A DNA stretch of 64,000 bases from Bacteroidales bacterium (GTDB taxonomy: Bacteria > Bacteroidota > Bacteroidia > Bacteroidales > UBA932), in contig JAFPWG010000014.1 of assembly GCA_017395045.1 (NCBI GenBank), positions 62,001 to 126,000 of the forward strand. The letters are read 5' to 3'. The translations under genes were made by a program, and so were the position numbers. Shown piece after piece: positions 24,133-32,743 of the stretch (positions are counted from its first letter, which is position 1; each line of letters begins with the position of its first letter). A model generated the notes under the pieces. The model was given only the letters and a program-made list of their open reading frames with translations. It searched no databases and was not told where the DNA came from.

Positions 24133-25905
24133 ATGGATACTATCAAATTGACCATAGACAACAGAGAGGTGGAAGTGCCGCGCGGCACGACCATTCTGAA
24201 AGCAGCCGAGCAGATGGGTATCAAGATTCCTACCCTCTGCCATTTCGAACTCGACGGGCTCGCCCTCGAAAACCGCCCCGGCGGATGCCGTGTCTGCGTG
24301 GTGGAAGTCGTGGGACGCCGCAACCTGGCGCCTGCCTGCATCACCGAGTGCATGCCGGACATGGTCGTGAAGACCAATTCGTTCCGGGCGCTCAACGCCC
24401 GCAGGACCGTCCTCGAGCTCATGCTCAGCGACCATCCCAATGACTGTCTCCAGTGCCCCAAGAGCGGCCACTGCGAGCTCCAGTCCCTGGCCGCCGACAT
24501 GGGCATCCGCGAGATCCCCTTCAAGGGTCAGCAGTCCCAGTACGCCAAGGAGTTCTCTCCTTCCATCGTCCGTGATGCGAACAAGTGCATCATGTGCCGC
24601 CGCTGCGAATCCGTGTGCCACGAGTACCAGAGCGTAGGCGCCATCGGCGCGGTCGAAAGGGGATTCCCGGCCGTGGTCTCCACCGCTTTCGGAAAGAACC
24701 TTACCGATACGAACTGCGTCCTTTGCGGACAGTGCGTCGCCGTGTGCCCCACCGGCGCCCTGGCGGAAGTGGACAACACCGGCAAGATCCTCCGCGACAT
24801 CGCCAACCCGGACGTGAAGACCTGCGTGCAGGTGGCTCCCGCCGTGCGCGTCGCCCTGGGCGAGGAATTCGGCATGCCGGCCGGCAGCATCGTCACCGGC
24901 AAGATCGCCGCTGCGCTCAAGGCCATCGGTTTCGATTATGTCTTCGATACGGACTGGTCCGCCGACCTGACCATCATGGAGGAAGGTACGGAAGTGATCG
25001 GCCGCCTCAAGGCCTACCTCGCCGGCGACAAGAACGTCAAGATTCCGATCATGACCTCCTGCTGCCCCGCCTGGGTCAACTTCTACGAGAAGTTCTATCC
25101 GGAACTCCGCGACTATCCTTCCACGGCGAAGTCCCCGCAGGGAATGTTCGGCGCGACGGTGAAGACCTACTTTGCCGACAAGATCGGCATTCCGCGCAAG
25201 AACCTCGTGTGCGTCTCGGTCATGCCTTGCGTGGCCAAGAAGTACGAATGCGAGCGTGAGGAACTGGGCGTGAACGGCGATCCCGATGTCAACTACTCCA
25301 TCACCACCCGCGAGCTGGCCCGCCTCATCAAGATCTGCAACATCGACTTCAACAGCCTGCCCGACGCCGAGTTCGACTCGCCCCTGGGCGCATCGACCGG
25401 TGCCGCCGTCATTTTCGGCGCCACGGGCGGCGTCATGGAGGCGGCTCTCCGGACGGCCGTGGAGGTCCTGACCGGCGAGACCCTTCCCCGCATCGACTTC
25501 GAGGAAGTCCGCGGTCTGGAAGGTGTCCGCGAGGCTACGATTCCGGTTCCCGGCGTCGCCGACCTGAAGGTCGCCGTCGTCTATGGCCTGAAGAACGCCC
25601 GCACCATCATGGAGCAGATCAAGGCCGGCGAGTGCCCGTACCACTTCGTGGAAGTGATGGCCTGCCCCGGCGGCTGCATCGACGGCGCCGGCCAGCCTTA
25701 CCATCACGGCGACGCGTCCATCGTGAGGGCACGCCATGCCGCGATCTACGAGGCCGACCGCAGGATGCCTATCCGCAAGTCCCACGAGAACCCCGAGGTC
25801 CAGGCGATCTACAAGGAGTTCTACGGCCAGCCTTGCTCCGAGAAGTCGCATCACCTGCTGCACACCATCTACTTCGACAAGAAAATCAAGTTTGACATCG
25901 ATTAA
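24133..25905 (+). CDS. hydA: Catalytic subunit of electron-bifurcating [FeFe] hydrogenase (HydA/HndD)
   Basis: 590 residues from the ATG at 24133, after GAGGAACAA. The domains are a plant-type [2Fe-2S] (Cys36, 52, 55, 69), a His/Cys cluster (HPNDCLQCPKSGHC), a two-[4Fe-4S] ferredoxin domain (CIMCRRCESVC, CVLCGQCVAVC) and the H-cluster domain. The H-cluster motifs are complete: TSCCPAW (Cys310, Cys311), MPCVAKKYE (Cys366) and MACPGGC (Cys511, Cys515). Cys310 is the proton-relay residue, so the enzyme should be active. A C-terminal small-subunit-like tail (NPEVQAIYKEFYGQP) is fused. In the family the complex makes H2 from reduced ferredoxin plus NAD(P)H. Maturation needs HydE, HydF and HydG; hydF and hydG lie downstream. 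Confidence 0.97.
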   Translation: MDTIKLTIDNREVEVPRGTTILKAAEQMGIKIPTLCHFELDGLALENRPGGCRVCVVEVVGRRNLAPACITECMPDMVVKTNSFRALNARRTVLELMLSDHPNDCLQCPKSGHCELQSLAADMGIREIPFKGQQSQYAKEFSPSIVRDANKCIMCRRCESVCHEYQSVGAIGAVERGFPAVVSTAFGKNLTDTNCVLCGQCVAVCPTGALAEVDNTGKILRDIANPDVKTCVQVAPAVRVALGEEFGMPAGSIVTGKIAAALKAIGFDYVFDTDWSADLTIMEEGTEVIGRLKAYLAGDKNVKIPIMTSCCPAWVNFYEKFYPELRDYPSTAKSPQGMFGATVKTYFADKIGIPRKNLVCVSVMPCVAKKYECEREELGVNGDPDVNYSITTRELARLIKICNIDFNSLPDAEFDSPLGASTGAAVIFGATGGVMEAALRTAVEVLTGETLPRIDFEEVRGLEGVREATIPVPGVADLKVAVVYGLKNARTIMEQIKAGECPYHFVEVMACPGGCIDGAGQPYHHGDASIVRARHAAIYEADRRMPIRKSHENPEVQAIYKEFYGQPCSEKSHHLLHTIYFDKKIKFDID

Positions 25906-25916
25906 ATCATTGAACC

Positions 25917-26402
25917 ATGGTTGGACCCAAAGTAAAAATCACTGAAGCCAATTATCTGAAGATCAAGGATATCTGCGCTTCCTTCAATAACAACCCGGGT
26001 GAGTTGATCAACATCCTGCACAAGACGCAGGGCGAGTTCGGCTATCTTCCCGAAGAAGTCCAGCAGGTTGTCGCCGACTGTCTGGGTATCCCCGTTGGCC
26101 GGGTTTACGGTGTCGTCTCCTTCTACAGCTTCTTCACCATGAAGCCGAAGGGCAAGTACGCGATCTCCGTGTGCCTGGGTACGGCGTGCTATGTCAAGGG
26201 TGCCGAGAAGATCCTGGATGCGCTCAAGAGCGAACTCAAGATCTCCGAAGGCGGTGTCACCGAGGACGGCAAGTTCTCCCTGGACGTCCTTCGCTGCGTG
26301 GGTGCCTGCGGCCTGGCCCCGGTCATGACCATCAACGGCAAGACCTATGGCCGTCTGGTCCCCGAGCACGTCAAGGAAATCCTGGCCGAATACGCTGATT
26401 AA
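25917..26402 (+). CDS. hydC: NuoE-like gamma subunit of bifurcating hydrogenase (HydC/HndA)
   Basis: 161 residues. An N-terminal helical bundle (LINILHKTQGEFGYLPEEVQ) is followed by a thioredoxin-like [2Fe-2S] domain with Cys86, Cys91 (CLGTACYVKGA), Cys127 and Cys131 (CVGACGLAP), the full NuoE ligand set. It follows hydA by 11 bp and closes the structural operon. The order HndB-HndC-HndD-HndA homologues matches the HndABCD gene content in a different order. A strong hairpin follows. Confidence 0.94.
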   Translation: MVGPKVKITEANYLKIKDICASFNNNPGELINILHKTQGEFGYLPEEVQQVVADCLGIPVGRVYGVVSFYSFFTMKPKGKYAISVCLGTACYVKGAEKILDALKSELKISEGGVTEDGKFSLDVLRCVGACGLAPVMTINGKTYGRLVPEHVKEILAEYAD

Positions 26403-26423
26403 GACACGTTTCTTTGATAAAAC

Positions 26424-26454
26424 TTCGGGCCGACTCGCTACGAGCCGGCCCGAA
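26424..26454 (+). terminator. Intercistronic hairpin between the hydrogenase genes and the sensor module
   Basis: TTCGGGCCG and CGGCCCGAA pair perfectly and enclose a second CTCG/CGAG stem, giving 13 pairs with one A-C mismatch. No T-run follows (TAAATT), and the next ATG is only 9 bases away. A processing or attenuation hairpin is as likely as a true terminator. Confidence 0.6.
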
Positions 26455-26462
26455 TAAATTCC

Positions 26463-26813
26463 ATGACAATGAAAATCAGGGAAATTGCAACACTTGTGAA
26501 CGGCGAGATCGTCGGAGCGCCCGTCGATGAAACCTATGAGGTGAAGAAGGCCTTCGCTTCCGACCTGATGAGCGACGTCCTGCGTTTCCACATGGACGAG
26601 ACCGTCCTGATTACCGGTCTGTGCAACAACCAGACGATGCGCACCAGCGAGATGGCGGACCTGCGGGTGGTCCTGATCGGCCGTGACAAGCAGCCCGACG
26701 AGGACATGCTCGCCCTCGCCGAAGACAGCGACATCACCATCATCAAGTCGAAATACAGTATTTTCAAGCTCAGCGGAATACTCTATGCGGCCGGAATAGA
26801 ACCCCTTTACTGA
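26463..26813 (+). CDS. DRTGG domain protein
   Basis: 116 residues forming a single DRTGG-type domain: VKKAFASDLMSDVLRFHMDETVLITGLCNNQTMRTSEMADLRVVLIGRDKQPDEDMLALAEDSDITIIKS. DRTGG folds occur in CBS-pyrophosphatases and phosphotransacetylases and may bind nucleotides; no enzyme residues are evident. It is the first gene of the six-gene set downstream of the hydrogenase. Homologous small DRTGG genes accompany bifurcating hydrogenases in clostridia and Thermotoga. An ATG two codons downstream is an equally possible start. Confidence 0.85.
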   Translation: MTMKIREIATLVNGEIVGAPVDETYEVKKAFASDLMSDVLRFHMDETVLITGLCNNQTMRTSEMADLRVVLIGRDKQPDEDMLALAEDSDITIIKSKYSIFKLSGILYAAGIEPLY

Positions 26814-26815
26814 CC

Positions 26816-27229
26816 ATGCATTACTCCTTCAACATAGAACGCGGCAACTTCACCGATGCCGGCCAGGCCTCCAGCAGCGTAAAGCGCACGCTCAAGCAGC
26901 TGGGTGTGGACCCGGTCAACATCAAGCGCACGGTCGTCGCCCTCTTCGAAGCGGAGATCAACGCCGTGGCGCATGCCTACGGCGGCAGGATCGACGTGGA
27001 CATCGACGGTGAAAAGATCGTGATGGTCGTCGCCGACGAAGGCCCGGGCATTCCCAACCTGGACCTGGCCATGCAGGAGGGTTGGTCCACGGCCTCCGCG
27101 AAGGTGCGTGAGATGGGCTACGGCGCCGGCATGGGGCTGCCCAACATCAAGAAGAATACGGACGACCTGAAGATCGACACCCAGGTGGGCGTGGGAACCA
27201 CCGTTACCATGACCGTTTACCTTACCTGA
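26816..27229 (+). CDS. RsbW/anti-sigma-factor-like GHKL ATPase
   Basis: 137 residues. The N box is FEAEINAVAHA, the G1 box VADEGPGIPN, and the G2 region GYGAGMGLPNIKK, so the ATP-binding Bergerat fold is complete. No sensor or dimerisation domain is present. In other systems such proteins phosphorylate anti-anti-sigma factors or act as stand-alone kinases. It starts 2 bp after the first DRTGG gene and ends 4 bp before the H-cluster paralogue, so these are one transcript and probably one signalling unit. Confidence 0.85.
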   Translation: MHYSFNIERGNFTDAGQASSSVKRTLKQLGVDPVNIKRTVVALFEAEINAVAHAYGGRIDVDIDGEKIVMVVADEGPGIPNLDLAMQEGWSTASAKVREMGYGAGMGLPNIKKNTDDLKIDTQVGVGTTVTMTVYLT

Positions 27230-27233
27230 CGCT

Positions 27234-28610
27234 ATGCCTTCCGAAGAAACCTATTTCAAACATTCCCTCAGGGTCAATGATTACCTGTGCCAGGGGTGCA
27301 CCACCTGCATGCGCACGTGCCCGACCCGGGCCATCCGCATCCGGGGCGGGAAGGCGATTATCAGCGACAACAAGTGCGTGGATTGCGGAGAATGCATCAA
27401 GGTATGTCCGCACAAGGCCATCTACATCAAGCAGGACGACTTCGGCCTGCTCTTCAATTACAAATACAGGGTCTGCCTGGTGCCTACCACCTTCATCGGC
27501 CAGTTCGAGGAGAAGTACAAGACGCGGGCGATCTATTCCTGTATCAAGAAACTGGGCTTTACCCATATCTATGAGGTAGAGCACGAAGTGAGCCGGATGG
27601 TCGACCTTTACAACCTGTACATGGACGAGCACCCGGAGCTCACGACTTTCATCTCACCGTACTGCCCGGCGGTAACCCGCCTCATCCAGGTACGTTTCCC
27701 CTCGCTGGTGGACAACGTCATCCACGTGCGCGCCCCGCTGGAACTCGCTTCCCGGGTCATCACGAAGCGTCTCATGGACGAAGGCGCGAGCCGCCCCTCC
27801 ATCGGCGTGTTCTACGTGACCCCCTGCGCGGCGAAGATTGCCGCGGTCAAATACCCTGTGAGCGGAAAGGAAACCTATGTGTCCGGCGTGATCAACATGG
27901 ACTTCCTGTACAACAAGGTACTCCTGATGCTTCACGATTCGGATAAGCTGACCCAGCCCATCAACCACACCCTCTCTTCCCGGGACGTGCTGTGGCCTCT
28001 TTCCGGAGGAGAGGCCCCTCATTTCAGGGGGGCGCATTATGCGGTGGACGGTCTCCGGAACGTCCTGGAATTCCTGGAAAAGCTGGAAGACGAGGCCGTG
28101 GACGCCCCGGGACTGGTGGAGATGCGCATCTGCGACCAGGGCTGCGTGGGTGGCGTCCTGACCACCAACAACCGGTTCGTCGCCCGCAAGCGGCTGGAGT
28201 ACCGCGCCCGGCTTTTCGAGCGGCTGGAGCACAGCAAGATCCGGGAGACCGGCAGCGACGACTGCTCCCTGACCGACGAGATGGTGGACGTGATGACCAT
28301 CCCGGAAATCAAGCCCCGCTCCATCTACAAGCTCAACGACGACTTCGCCGAAGCCTTCAAGATGGCCGAGAGGATGAAGAAGATCGAGAAAGCGCTTCCG
28401 GGCGTGAACTGTTCGGCCTGCGGCGCACCTTCCTGCGCTGCCCTGGCCGAAGATATCGTGCGCGGGGATGCCGGGATCGATACCTGCATCTTCATCAACC
28501 GCCACTCGCAGGCCTCGGAGGACGCTATCCGGAGCATCTGGGGAGACCGGGTCAAAACCAAGGAAATCAACAAAGACAACAACGGATATGACAGTCAAGG
28601 AAATCATTGA
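27234..28610 (+). CDS. H-cluster-domain protein with altered catalytic site; putative H2/redox sensor
   Basis: 458 residues. Two [4Fe-4S] ferredoxin motifs open the protein (Cys19-22-25-29, Cys48-51-54-58). The hydrogenase large-subunit domain keeps the cluster ligands Cys144, Cys198, Cys300 and Cys304. The proton-relay cysteine just before Cys144 is Tyr143 (SPYCPAV instead of TSCCPAW), and the Glu of MPCxxKxxE is lost (TPCAAKIAA). A C-terminal four-cysteine motif (Cys393, 396, 401, 418; CSACGAPSC) adds another probable cluster. This fits the putative sensory [FeFe] hydrogenases described beside bifurcating enzymes, though no PAS domain is fused. The last 23 bp overlap the second DRTGG gene. 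Confidence 0.9.
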   Translation: MPSEETYFKHSLRVNDYLCQGCTTCMRTCPTRAIRIRGGKAIISDNKCVDCGECIKVCPHKAIYIKQDDFGLLFNYKYRVCLVPTTFIGQFEEKYKTRAIYSCIKKLGFTHIYEVEHEVSRMVDLYNLYMDEHPELTTFISPYCPAVTRLIQVRFPSLVDNVIHVRAPLELASRVITKRLMDEGASRPSIGVFYVTPCAAKIAAVKYPVSGKETYVSGVINMDFLYNKVLLMLHDSDKLTQPINHTLSSRDVLWPLSGGEAPHFRGAHYAVDGLRNVLEFLEKLEDEAVDAPGLVEMRICDQGCVGGVLTTNNRFVARKRLEYRARLFERLEHSKIRETGSDDCSLTDEMVDVMTIPEIKPRSIYKLNDDFAEAFKMAERMKKIEKALPGVNCSACGAPSCAALAEDIVRGDAGIDTCIFINRHSQASEDAIRSIWGDRVKTKEINKDNNGYDSQGNH

Positions 28611-28917
28611 AAAACTGGACCTGAAGTGCCTGAACGAGGCGAACCTGGATGCGGAAGTCTCCGGGGCCTATGCTTCCGACTTGCTGAGCGACGTCATGGG
28701 CAATGCCCGTTCCGGCCAGGTGTGGATCACGATGCAGACCCACAAGAACGTGACGGCCATCGCCTCCCTGAAGGACATCCCGGCCGTGATCCTGGTCCGC
28801 AGCGGCGTGCCGGACACGGACATGCTCGAACACGCCCGCGAAGAGGACATCTGCATCCTGGTCAGCAAGGATGCCACGTTCCAGGTCTGCGGCAAGCTTT
28901 ACGCGCTCATCGGGTAA
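28588..28917 (+). CDS. Second DRTGG domain protein
   Basis: 109 residues from the ATG at 28588, inside the end of the H-cluster paralogue. It resembles the 116-residue protein at 26463 (YASDLLSDVMGNARSGQVWITMQTHKNVTAIASLKDIPAVILVRSGVPDTDMLEHAREEDICILVSK), and both are single domains. The pair may form a heterodimer or bind different ligands. Its role in the redox-sensor module is inferred from position only. It is followed 5 bp later by the PHP gene. Confidence 0.85.
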   Translation: MTVKEIIEKLDLKCLNEANLDAEVSGAYASDLLSDVMGNARSGQVWITMQTHKNVTAIASLKDIPAVILVRSGVPDTDMLEHAREEDICILVSKDATFQVCGKLYALIG

Positions 28918-28922
28918 CGCCC

Positions 28923-29657
28923 ATGCAGTTCAAGGCCGACATGCACATCCACTCGGTGCTTTCCCCGTGCGGGGACATCGAGATGAGCCCCTCCGCCATC
29001 GTTGCGCAAGCAAAGGCGAAGGGGTTGGACATTATCGGCCTGACCGACCACAATTCCACCCTGAATGCCGACGTGACGCGGCGTCTGGGAGAAAAGGTGG
29101 GGCTCCACGTGCTGATGGGGGCGGAAGTGACCACCAAGGAGGAGGTCCACTGCCTCAGCTTTATGCCTACGGTGGAGAAACTTGCTGAATTTCAGGCGTT
29201 TCTGGATTCCAGAATCATCTGGTTCGAGAATGACGTGGACAAGTTCGGCTACCAGCTGGTGGTGGATGAGGAGGAGAATGTCCTGGACCAGGTTCCCCAT
29301 CTGCTCATCAATGCCCTCGACCTTCCGATGCTGGAACTGCAGCAGAAAGTCTACGAGATGGGCGGCATCTTCATCCCGGCCCATATCGACCGCCCTTCCT
29401 TCAGCCTGGGCTCCCAGCTCGGATTCGTTCCGACGGGACTGAAGTTCCATGCGATGGAACTCAGCTGTTACTGCAAGAGGAACGGTTATAAGTTCCTGGA
29501 CGACTGTCCCTGGTTCAGTGACTTCAATTTCATCCAGAGCAGCGACGCCCATTACGTCGAAGACATCGCCAAGATCCACAGCGTCCTGGAGATGCCCTTT
29601 TTCAGTTTTGACAATTTCAAGGACGCCCTCCGACAGGGAGAGCCCGTGATTCTTTAG
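28923..29657 (+). CDS. PHP domain phosphoesterase-like protein
   Basis: 244 residues from the ATG at 28923, where homology starts. The metal-binding PHP motifs are all present: DMHIHSVLSPCGD (about 5-17), GLTDHNS (about 38-44), FIPAHIDRPSFSLGSQLG and FIQSSDAHYVED. The fold hydrolyses phosphoesters with a trinuclear metal site (for example histidinol phosphatase, the DNA polymerase PHP domain). The substrate is unknown; a nucleotide or phosphoprotein partner of the neighbouring ATPases is conceivable. The gene is one base from the next start. Confidence 0.88.
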   Translation: MQFKADMHIHSVLSPCGDIEMSPSAIVAQAKAKGLDIIGLTDHNSTLNADVTRRLGEKVGLHVLMGAEVTTKEEVHCLSFMPTVEKLAEFQAFLDSRIIWFENDVDKFGYQLVVDEEENVLDQVPHLLINALDLPMLELQQKVYEMGGIFIPAHIDRPSFSLGSQLGFVPTGLKFHAMELSCYCKRNGYKFLDDCPWFSDFNFIQSSDAHYVEDIAKIHSVLEMPFFSFDNFKDALRQGEPVIL

Positions 29658-29658
29658 C

Positions 29659-30192
29659 GTGAAAAGTCTAGACCTTCATATCATCGACATCACCCACAAT
29701 TCCATCCGGGCGGGTGCGACGGAGATTACCATCGAGATGGAGGACAGCGCGGCGCGCGACCTGCTGTCCATCAAGATCGTCGACAACGGCTGCGGCATGC
29801 CGGAAGACATGATCCAGGCCATCAACGACCGGTTCTATTCCTGCCGCAAGGAACGCAAGATCGGGATGGGCATCGCGCTCCTGAAGTTCCATTCGGAGAT
29901 GTGCAACGGCCATTTCTACCTGAAGTCCAAGGTGGGCGTGGGTACGGAAATCTATGCCTCCTACCAGCGTTCGCACATCGACCTGCAGCCCAAGGGGGAC
30001 CTTTCCGGCTGTTTCGCGAACTTCATCTGCCAGTACCAGGACATCAATTTCATCATCCGCTACATCACGGACGACGACACCTTCGAACTCTCGACCGCTG
30101 AAGTCAAGGAGGTCTTCGAAGGCATGAATCTCAACGATTGGGAAATCATCAGGAGCCTGACCGAGCTCATCCACGAGAATATCGGATCCTAA
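29659..30192 (+). CDS. GHKL-type ATP-binding protein of the redox-sensor module
   Basis: 177 residues from a GTG at 29659; the alternative ATGs are internal to the conserved fold. N box IIDITHNSIRAGA, G1 box VDNGCGMPEDM, G2-like IGMGIALLKFHSEMCNGHF, then about 75 extra residues of mixed structure. No phospho-acceptor domain is present. It is the last gene of the set 26463-30192 and the second ATPase in it; the other is RsbW-like. A similar gene lies in the Thermotoga and clostridial hydrogenase clusters I recall. It converges on hydF with an 18-bp gap. Confidence 0.82.
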   Translation: MKSLDLHIIDITHNSIRAGATEITIEMEDSAARDLLSIKIVDNGCGMPEDMIQAINDRFYSCRKERKIGMGIALLKFHSEMCNGHFYLKSKVGVGTEIYASYQRSHIDLQPKGDLSGCFANFICQYQDINFIIRYITDDDTFELSTAEVKEVFEGMNLNDWEIIRSLTELIHENIGS

Positions 30193-30210
30193 ATGGATTA
30201 GATATCCCTC

Positions 30211-31308
30211 CTAGGACCGAGGTATGACCACCCGGTCCAGGATGCCGGTGAGGGCAGCGAGGGCGATGCCGTAATTGGTGATGGGAACCCCTGCGAGGAT
30301 GGCTTTGCGGATACGGGAGCGGATAAGGCGTTCCGAAGCCACGCAGCCGCCGCACTGGATGATGAGGCGGTAAGGGGTCAGGTCGTCGGGGAAGTCGTTC
30401 CCGGCGGCGATGTCGACCTGCAGATCGGCACCGGTTTTTTTCTTGAGCAAGGCGGGTATCTTGACGCGGCCGATATCTTCTGTATCAGGCACGTGCGTGC
30501 AGGCTTCCGCGATGAGGACGCGGTCGCCGGGCTTGAGGGAGCCGATGGCGCGGGCTCCGTCTACGAAGGTCCGGATGTCTCCCTTGGCCCCGGCGAGGAG
30601 GATGGAGAAGCTCGTGAGGGGGTAGTCAGCCGGCAGGATGGCATTGACCTTGGCGAAGGCCTGGGAGTCGGTGATCGTGAGGGCGGGACGCCCGTTCAGG
30701 CCGTCCAGGGCGCGCTGAAGGCCGTCCGGCTGGCAGCAGACCGGGATGCAGCCGAGGTCGAGTAGTTCCCGGAGAACCTGTACCTGAGGCAGGATGAGAC
30801 GCCCCTTCGGAGCTTCGCTGTCCTGCGGCATCACGAGGACGACGATATCGTCTTTGCCCACGAGGCCACCGGTCAGGAGGCGCTCCTTGCGGTCGGGACG
30901 GACGGTCAGGAGGCTCTGAAGGAGGTCCGGAACGACATCTTCTACAGGCGCCTTCCCAGCACGCGACTGGAGTTCAACTACCGGAATCTGAGCGGTTTGC
31001 AGCATTTCGACCCAGCGGTCATCCTCGGGATGACCCGAGCGCAGCAGGACGGCGATGTCCGTGGAATCGATCACGGCGCGGCTCCGGCGTTCCCGTTCCG
31101 CACCGAGTGCACCCGGATCTCCGAAGCCGGCGGTATCGACCAGAATGCAAGGACCCAGTCCCGGAAGCTCGATGGCTTTCCGGACCGGGTCCGTCGTCGT
31201 GCCGGGCAATTCGCTCACCAGCGAGACTTCCTGTCCCGCCAGGGCGTTTACAAGCGTGGATTTTCCGCTGTTCGTCGCCCCGAAGAAAGCGATTTGCAGC
31301 CGTTCCAT
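30211..31308 (-). CDS. hydF: [FeFe] hydrogenase maturation GTPase HydF
   Basis: 365 residues from the ATG at 31308. The GTPase domain has FFGATNSGKSTLVNAL (P-loop, about 9-24), GTTTDPV and DTAGFGD. A dimerisation domain follows, then the cluster-binding domain with CTH (EACTHVP) and CGGC (IIQCGGCVASE), the conserved [4Fe-4S] ligands. HydF is the scaffold on which the 2Fe subcluster is assembled before transfer to HydA. The start overlaps the hydG stop. hydE, the third maturase, is not in this window. Confidence 0.96.
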   Translation of the reverse strand: MERLQIAFFGATNSGKSTLVNALAGQEVSLVSELPGTTTDPVRKAIELPGLGPCILVDTAGFGDPGALGAERERRSRAVIDSTDIAVLLRSGHPEDDRWVEMLQTAQIPVVELQSRAGKAPVEDVVPDLLQSLLTVRPDRKERLLTGGLVGKDDIVVLVMPQDSEAPKGRLILPQVQVLRELLDLGCIPVCCQPDGLQRALDGLNGRPALTITDSQAFAKVNAILPADYPLTSFSILLAGAKGDIRTFVDGARAIGSLKPGDRVLIAEACTHVPDTEDIGRVKIPALLKKKTGADLQVDIAAGNDFPDDLTPYRLIIQCGGCVASERLIRSRIRKAILAGVPITNYGIALAALTGILDRVVIPRS

Positions 31309-32720
31309 CAGAAGCGGAAGTCCCTTTCGCCGTTCTTGATGCGGCTCAAACGCTCGATGGTGATCTCGCGGATGCGGCCTTCGGGGATGTCCGTCAGGCT
31401 CTTCGCAATCATCCGTTCGCCTTCTGCCAGGGTGGCGGGCGAGGCGTAGTCCATCAGGTATTCCTGGAGGGTCATCAGGGCGTTCGGCGTGCAGCAATAG
31501 GAGATCTTGCCGCTCTTGCACAGCGACATGAAACGGTCGCCGGTGCGGCCCTCACGGTAGCAGGCGGTGCAGAAGGAAGGGATGTGGTCCTGCTCCAGGA
31601 GCCAGCGGACCACTTCGTCCAGCGGACGGGTGTCGGAGACGTCGAACTGGGCGGTCTCGTCATGCCGTTCGGGCGTGGTGTAGCCGCCGACGCTGGTGCG
31701 GGAACCGCCGCTGATCTGGGAAATGCCGCAGCTGAGGAGTTGCTCCCGCATCCGCTGGGATTCCCGGGTGGAAACGATCATGCCCGTATAGGGAACGGCG
31801 ATCCTGAGGACGGCGACCAGTTTGTGGAAGATCTTGTCGGGGAGGGCGTCGAAATCACTCACCGAGATGTCGTCGGCCGGGCAGATCCGCGGGACGCTGA
31901 TGGTGTGCGGACCGACTCCCCAGCGCGCTTCCAGGTGTTCCGCGTGCATCAGGAGGCCGACGAGCTCGTAGCGGTAGCTGCTGAGTCCGAACAGGACGCC
32001 GATGCCCACGTCGTCGCAGCCGCCCTCCTGCGCCCGGTCCATGGCTTCGGTGTGCCAGGCATAATTGCTCTTGGGACCGGTGGGGTGCAGGCGCTGGTAG
32101 TTTTCCTTGTTGTAGGTTTCCTGGAAGAGGATATAGGTGCCGATACCGGCTTCGTGCAGCTTGCGGTAGGAGTCCACGTCGGTCGCCGCGATGTTCACGT
32201 TGACCCGGCGGATGCTGTTACCGCCTTCCCGGACGCCGTAGATGGTATGGATGCTGTCGATGATGTATTCCAGGGGGTTGTTGCGCGGGTCTTCGCCGGC
32301 TTCGACGGCGAGCCGCTTGTGGCCGATGCGGATCAGCGCGCGGACTTCCTCCTCGATCTCCTGCTGGGAGAGTTTCCGGCGGGGAATCGTGCGGTTCTTG
32401 GCATGGTAGGGGCAGTATGTGCATCCGTTGATGCAATAGTTCGACAGGTACAGGGGCGCGAAAAGCACGATCCTGTTTCCGTAGAAACGATGCTTGATCG
32501 AGGCGGCAAGGTCGAAGATCTTCTCCTCCAGGCCGGGTTCGTTGCAGTCCATCAGGATGGCGGCTTCCCGGTGGGTCAGCCCCTTGCAAAGGGCGGCCTT
32601 TTCCAGGATGTCGAGCACTCGCTGGTGGTTGGCGCTTTCTCGGGCGGCTTCCTCGAGGGATTCAAGCACTTCCTCATGGTCGATGAATTCCTCGGCGTGA
32701 ATGGACTTGGGGTTATACAT
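31308..32720 (-). CDS. hydG: [FeFe] hydrogenase maturation radical SAM enzyme HydG (tyrosine lyase)
   Basis: 470 residues from the ATG at 32720. The radical SAM cluster motif CxxxCxxC is Cys96, Cys100 and Cys103 (NYCINGCTYCPYH). The C-terminal auxiliary-cluster motif SFCTACYREGRTGDRFMSLC is present. HydG splits tyrosine into p-cresol, CO and cyanide, the diatomic ligands of the H-cluster. It is the first gene of a hydG-hydF operon driven by a textbook Bacteroidetes promoter at 32744-32775. The other H-cluster genes nearby (hydA and the altered paralogue) both need this product. Confidence 0.97.
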   Translation of the reverse strand: MYNPKSIHAEEFIDHEEVLESLEEAARESANHQRVLDILEKAALCKGLTHREAAILMDCNEPGLEEKIFDLAASIKHRFYGNRIVLFAPLYLSNYCINGCTYCPYHAKNRTIPRRKLSQQEIEEEVRALIRIGHKRLAVEAGEDPRNNPLEYIIDSIHTIYGVREGGNSIRRVNVNIAATDVDSYRKLHEAGIGTYILFQETYNKENYQRLHPTGPKSNYAWHTEAMDRAQEGGCDDVGIGVLFGLSSYRYELVGLLMHAEHLEARWGVGPHTISVPRICPADDISVSDFDALPDKIFHKLVAVLRIAVPYTGMIVSTRESQRMREQLLSCGISQISGGSRTSVGGYTTPERHDETAQFDVSDTRPLDEVVRWLLEQDHIPSFCTACYREGRTGDRFMSLCKSGKISYCCTPNALMTLQEYLMDYASPATLAEGERMIAKSLTDIPEGRIREITIERLSRIKNGERDFRF

Positions 32721-32743
32721 AGTATAAAATTGGTTACGGAACA

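Noticed and set aside
30193-30210. Terminator between the sensor module and hydF
   Set aside because: The 18-bp gap has no stable inverted repeat or T-run.
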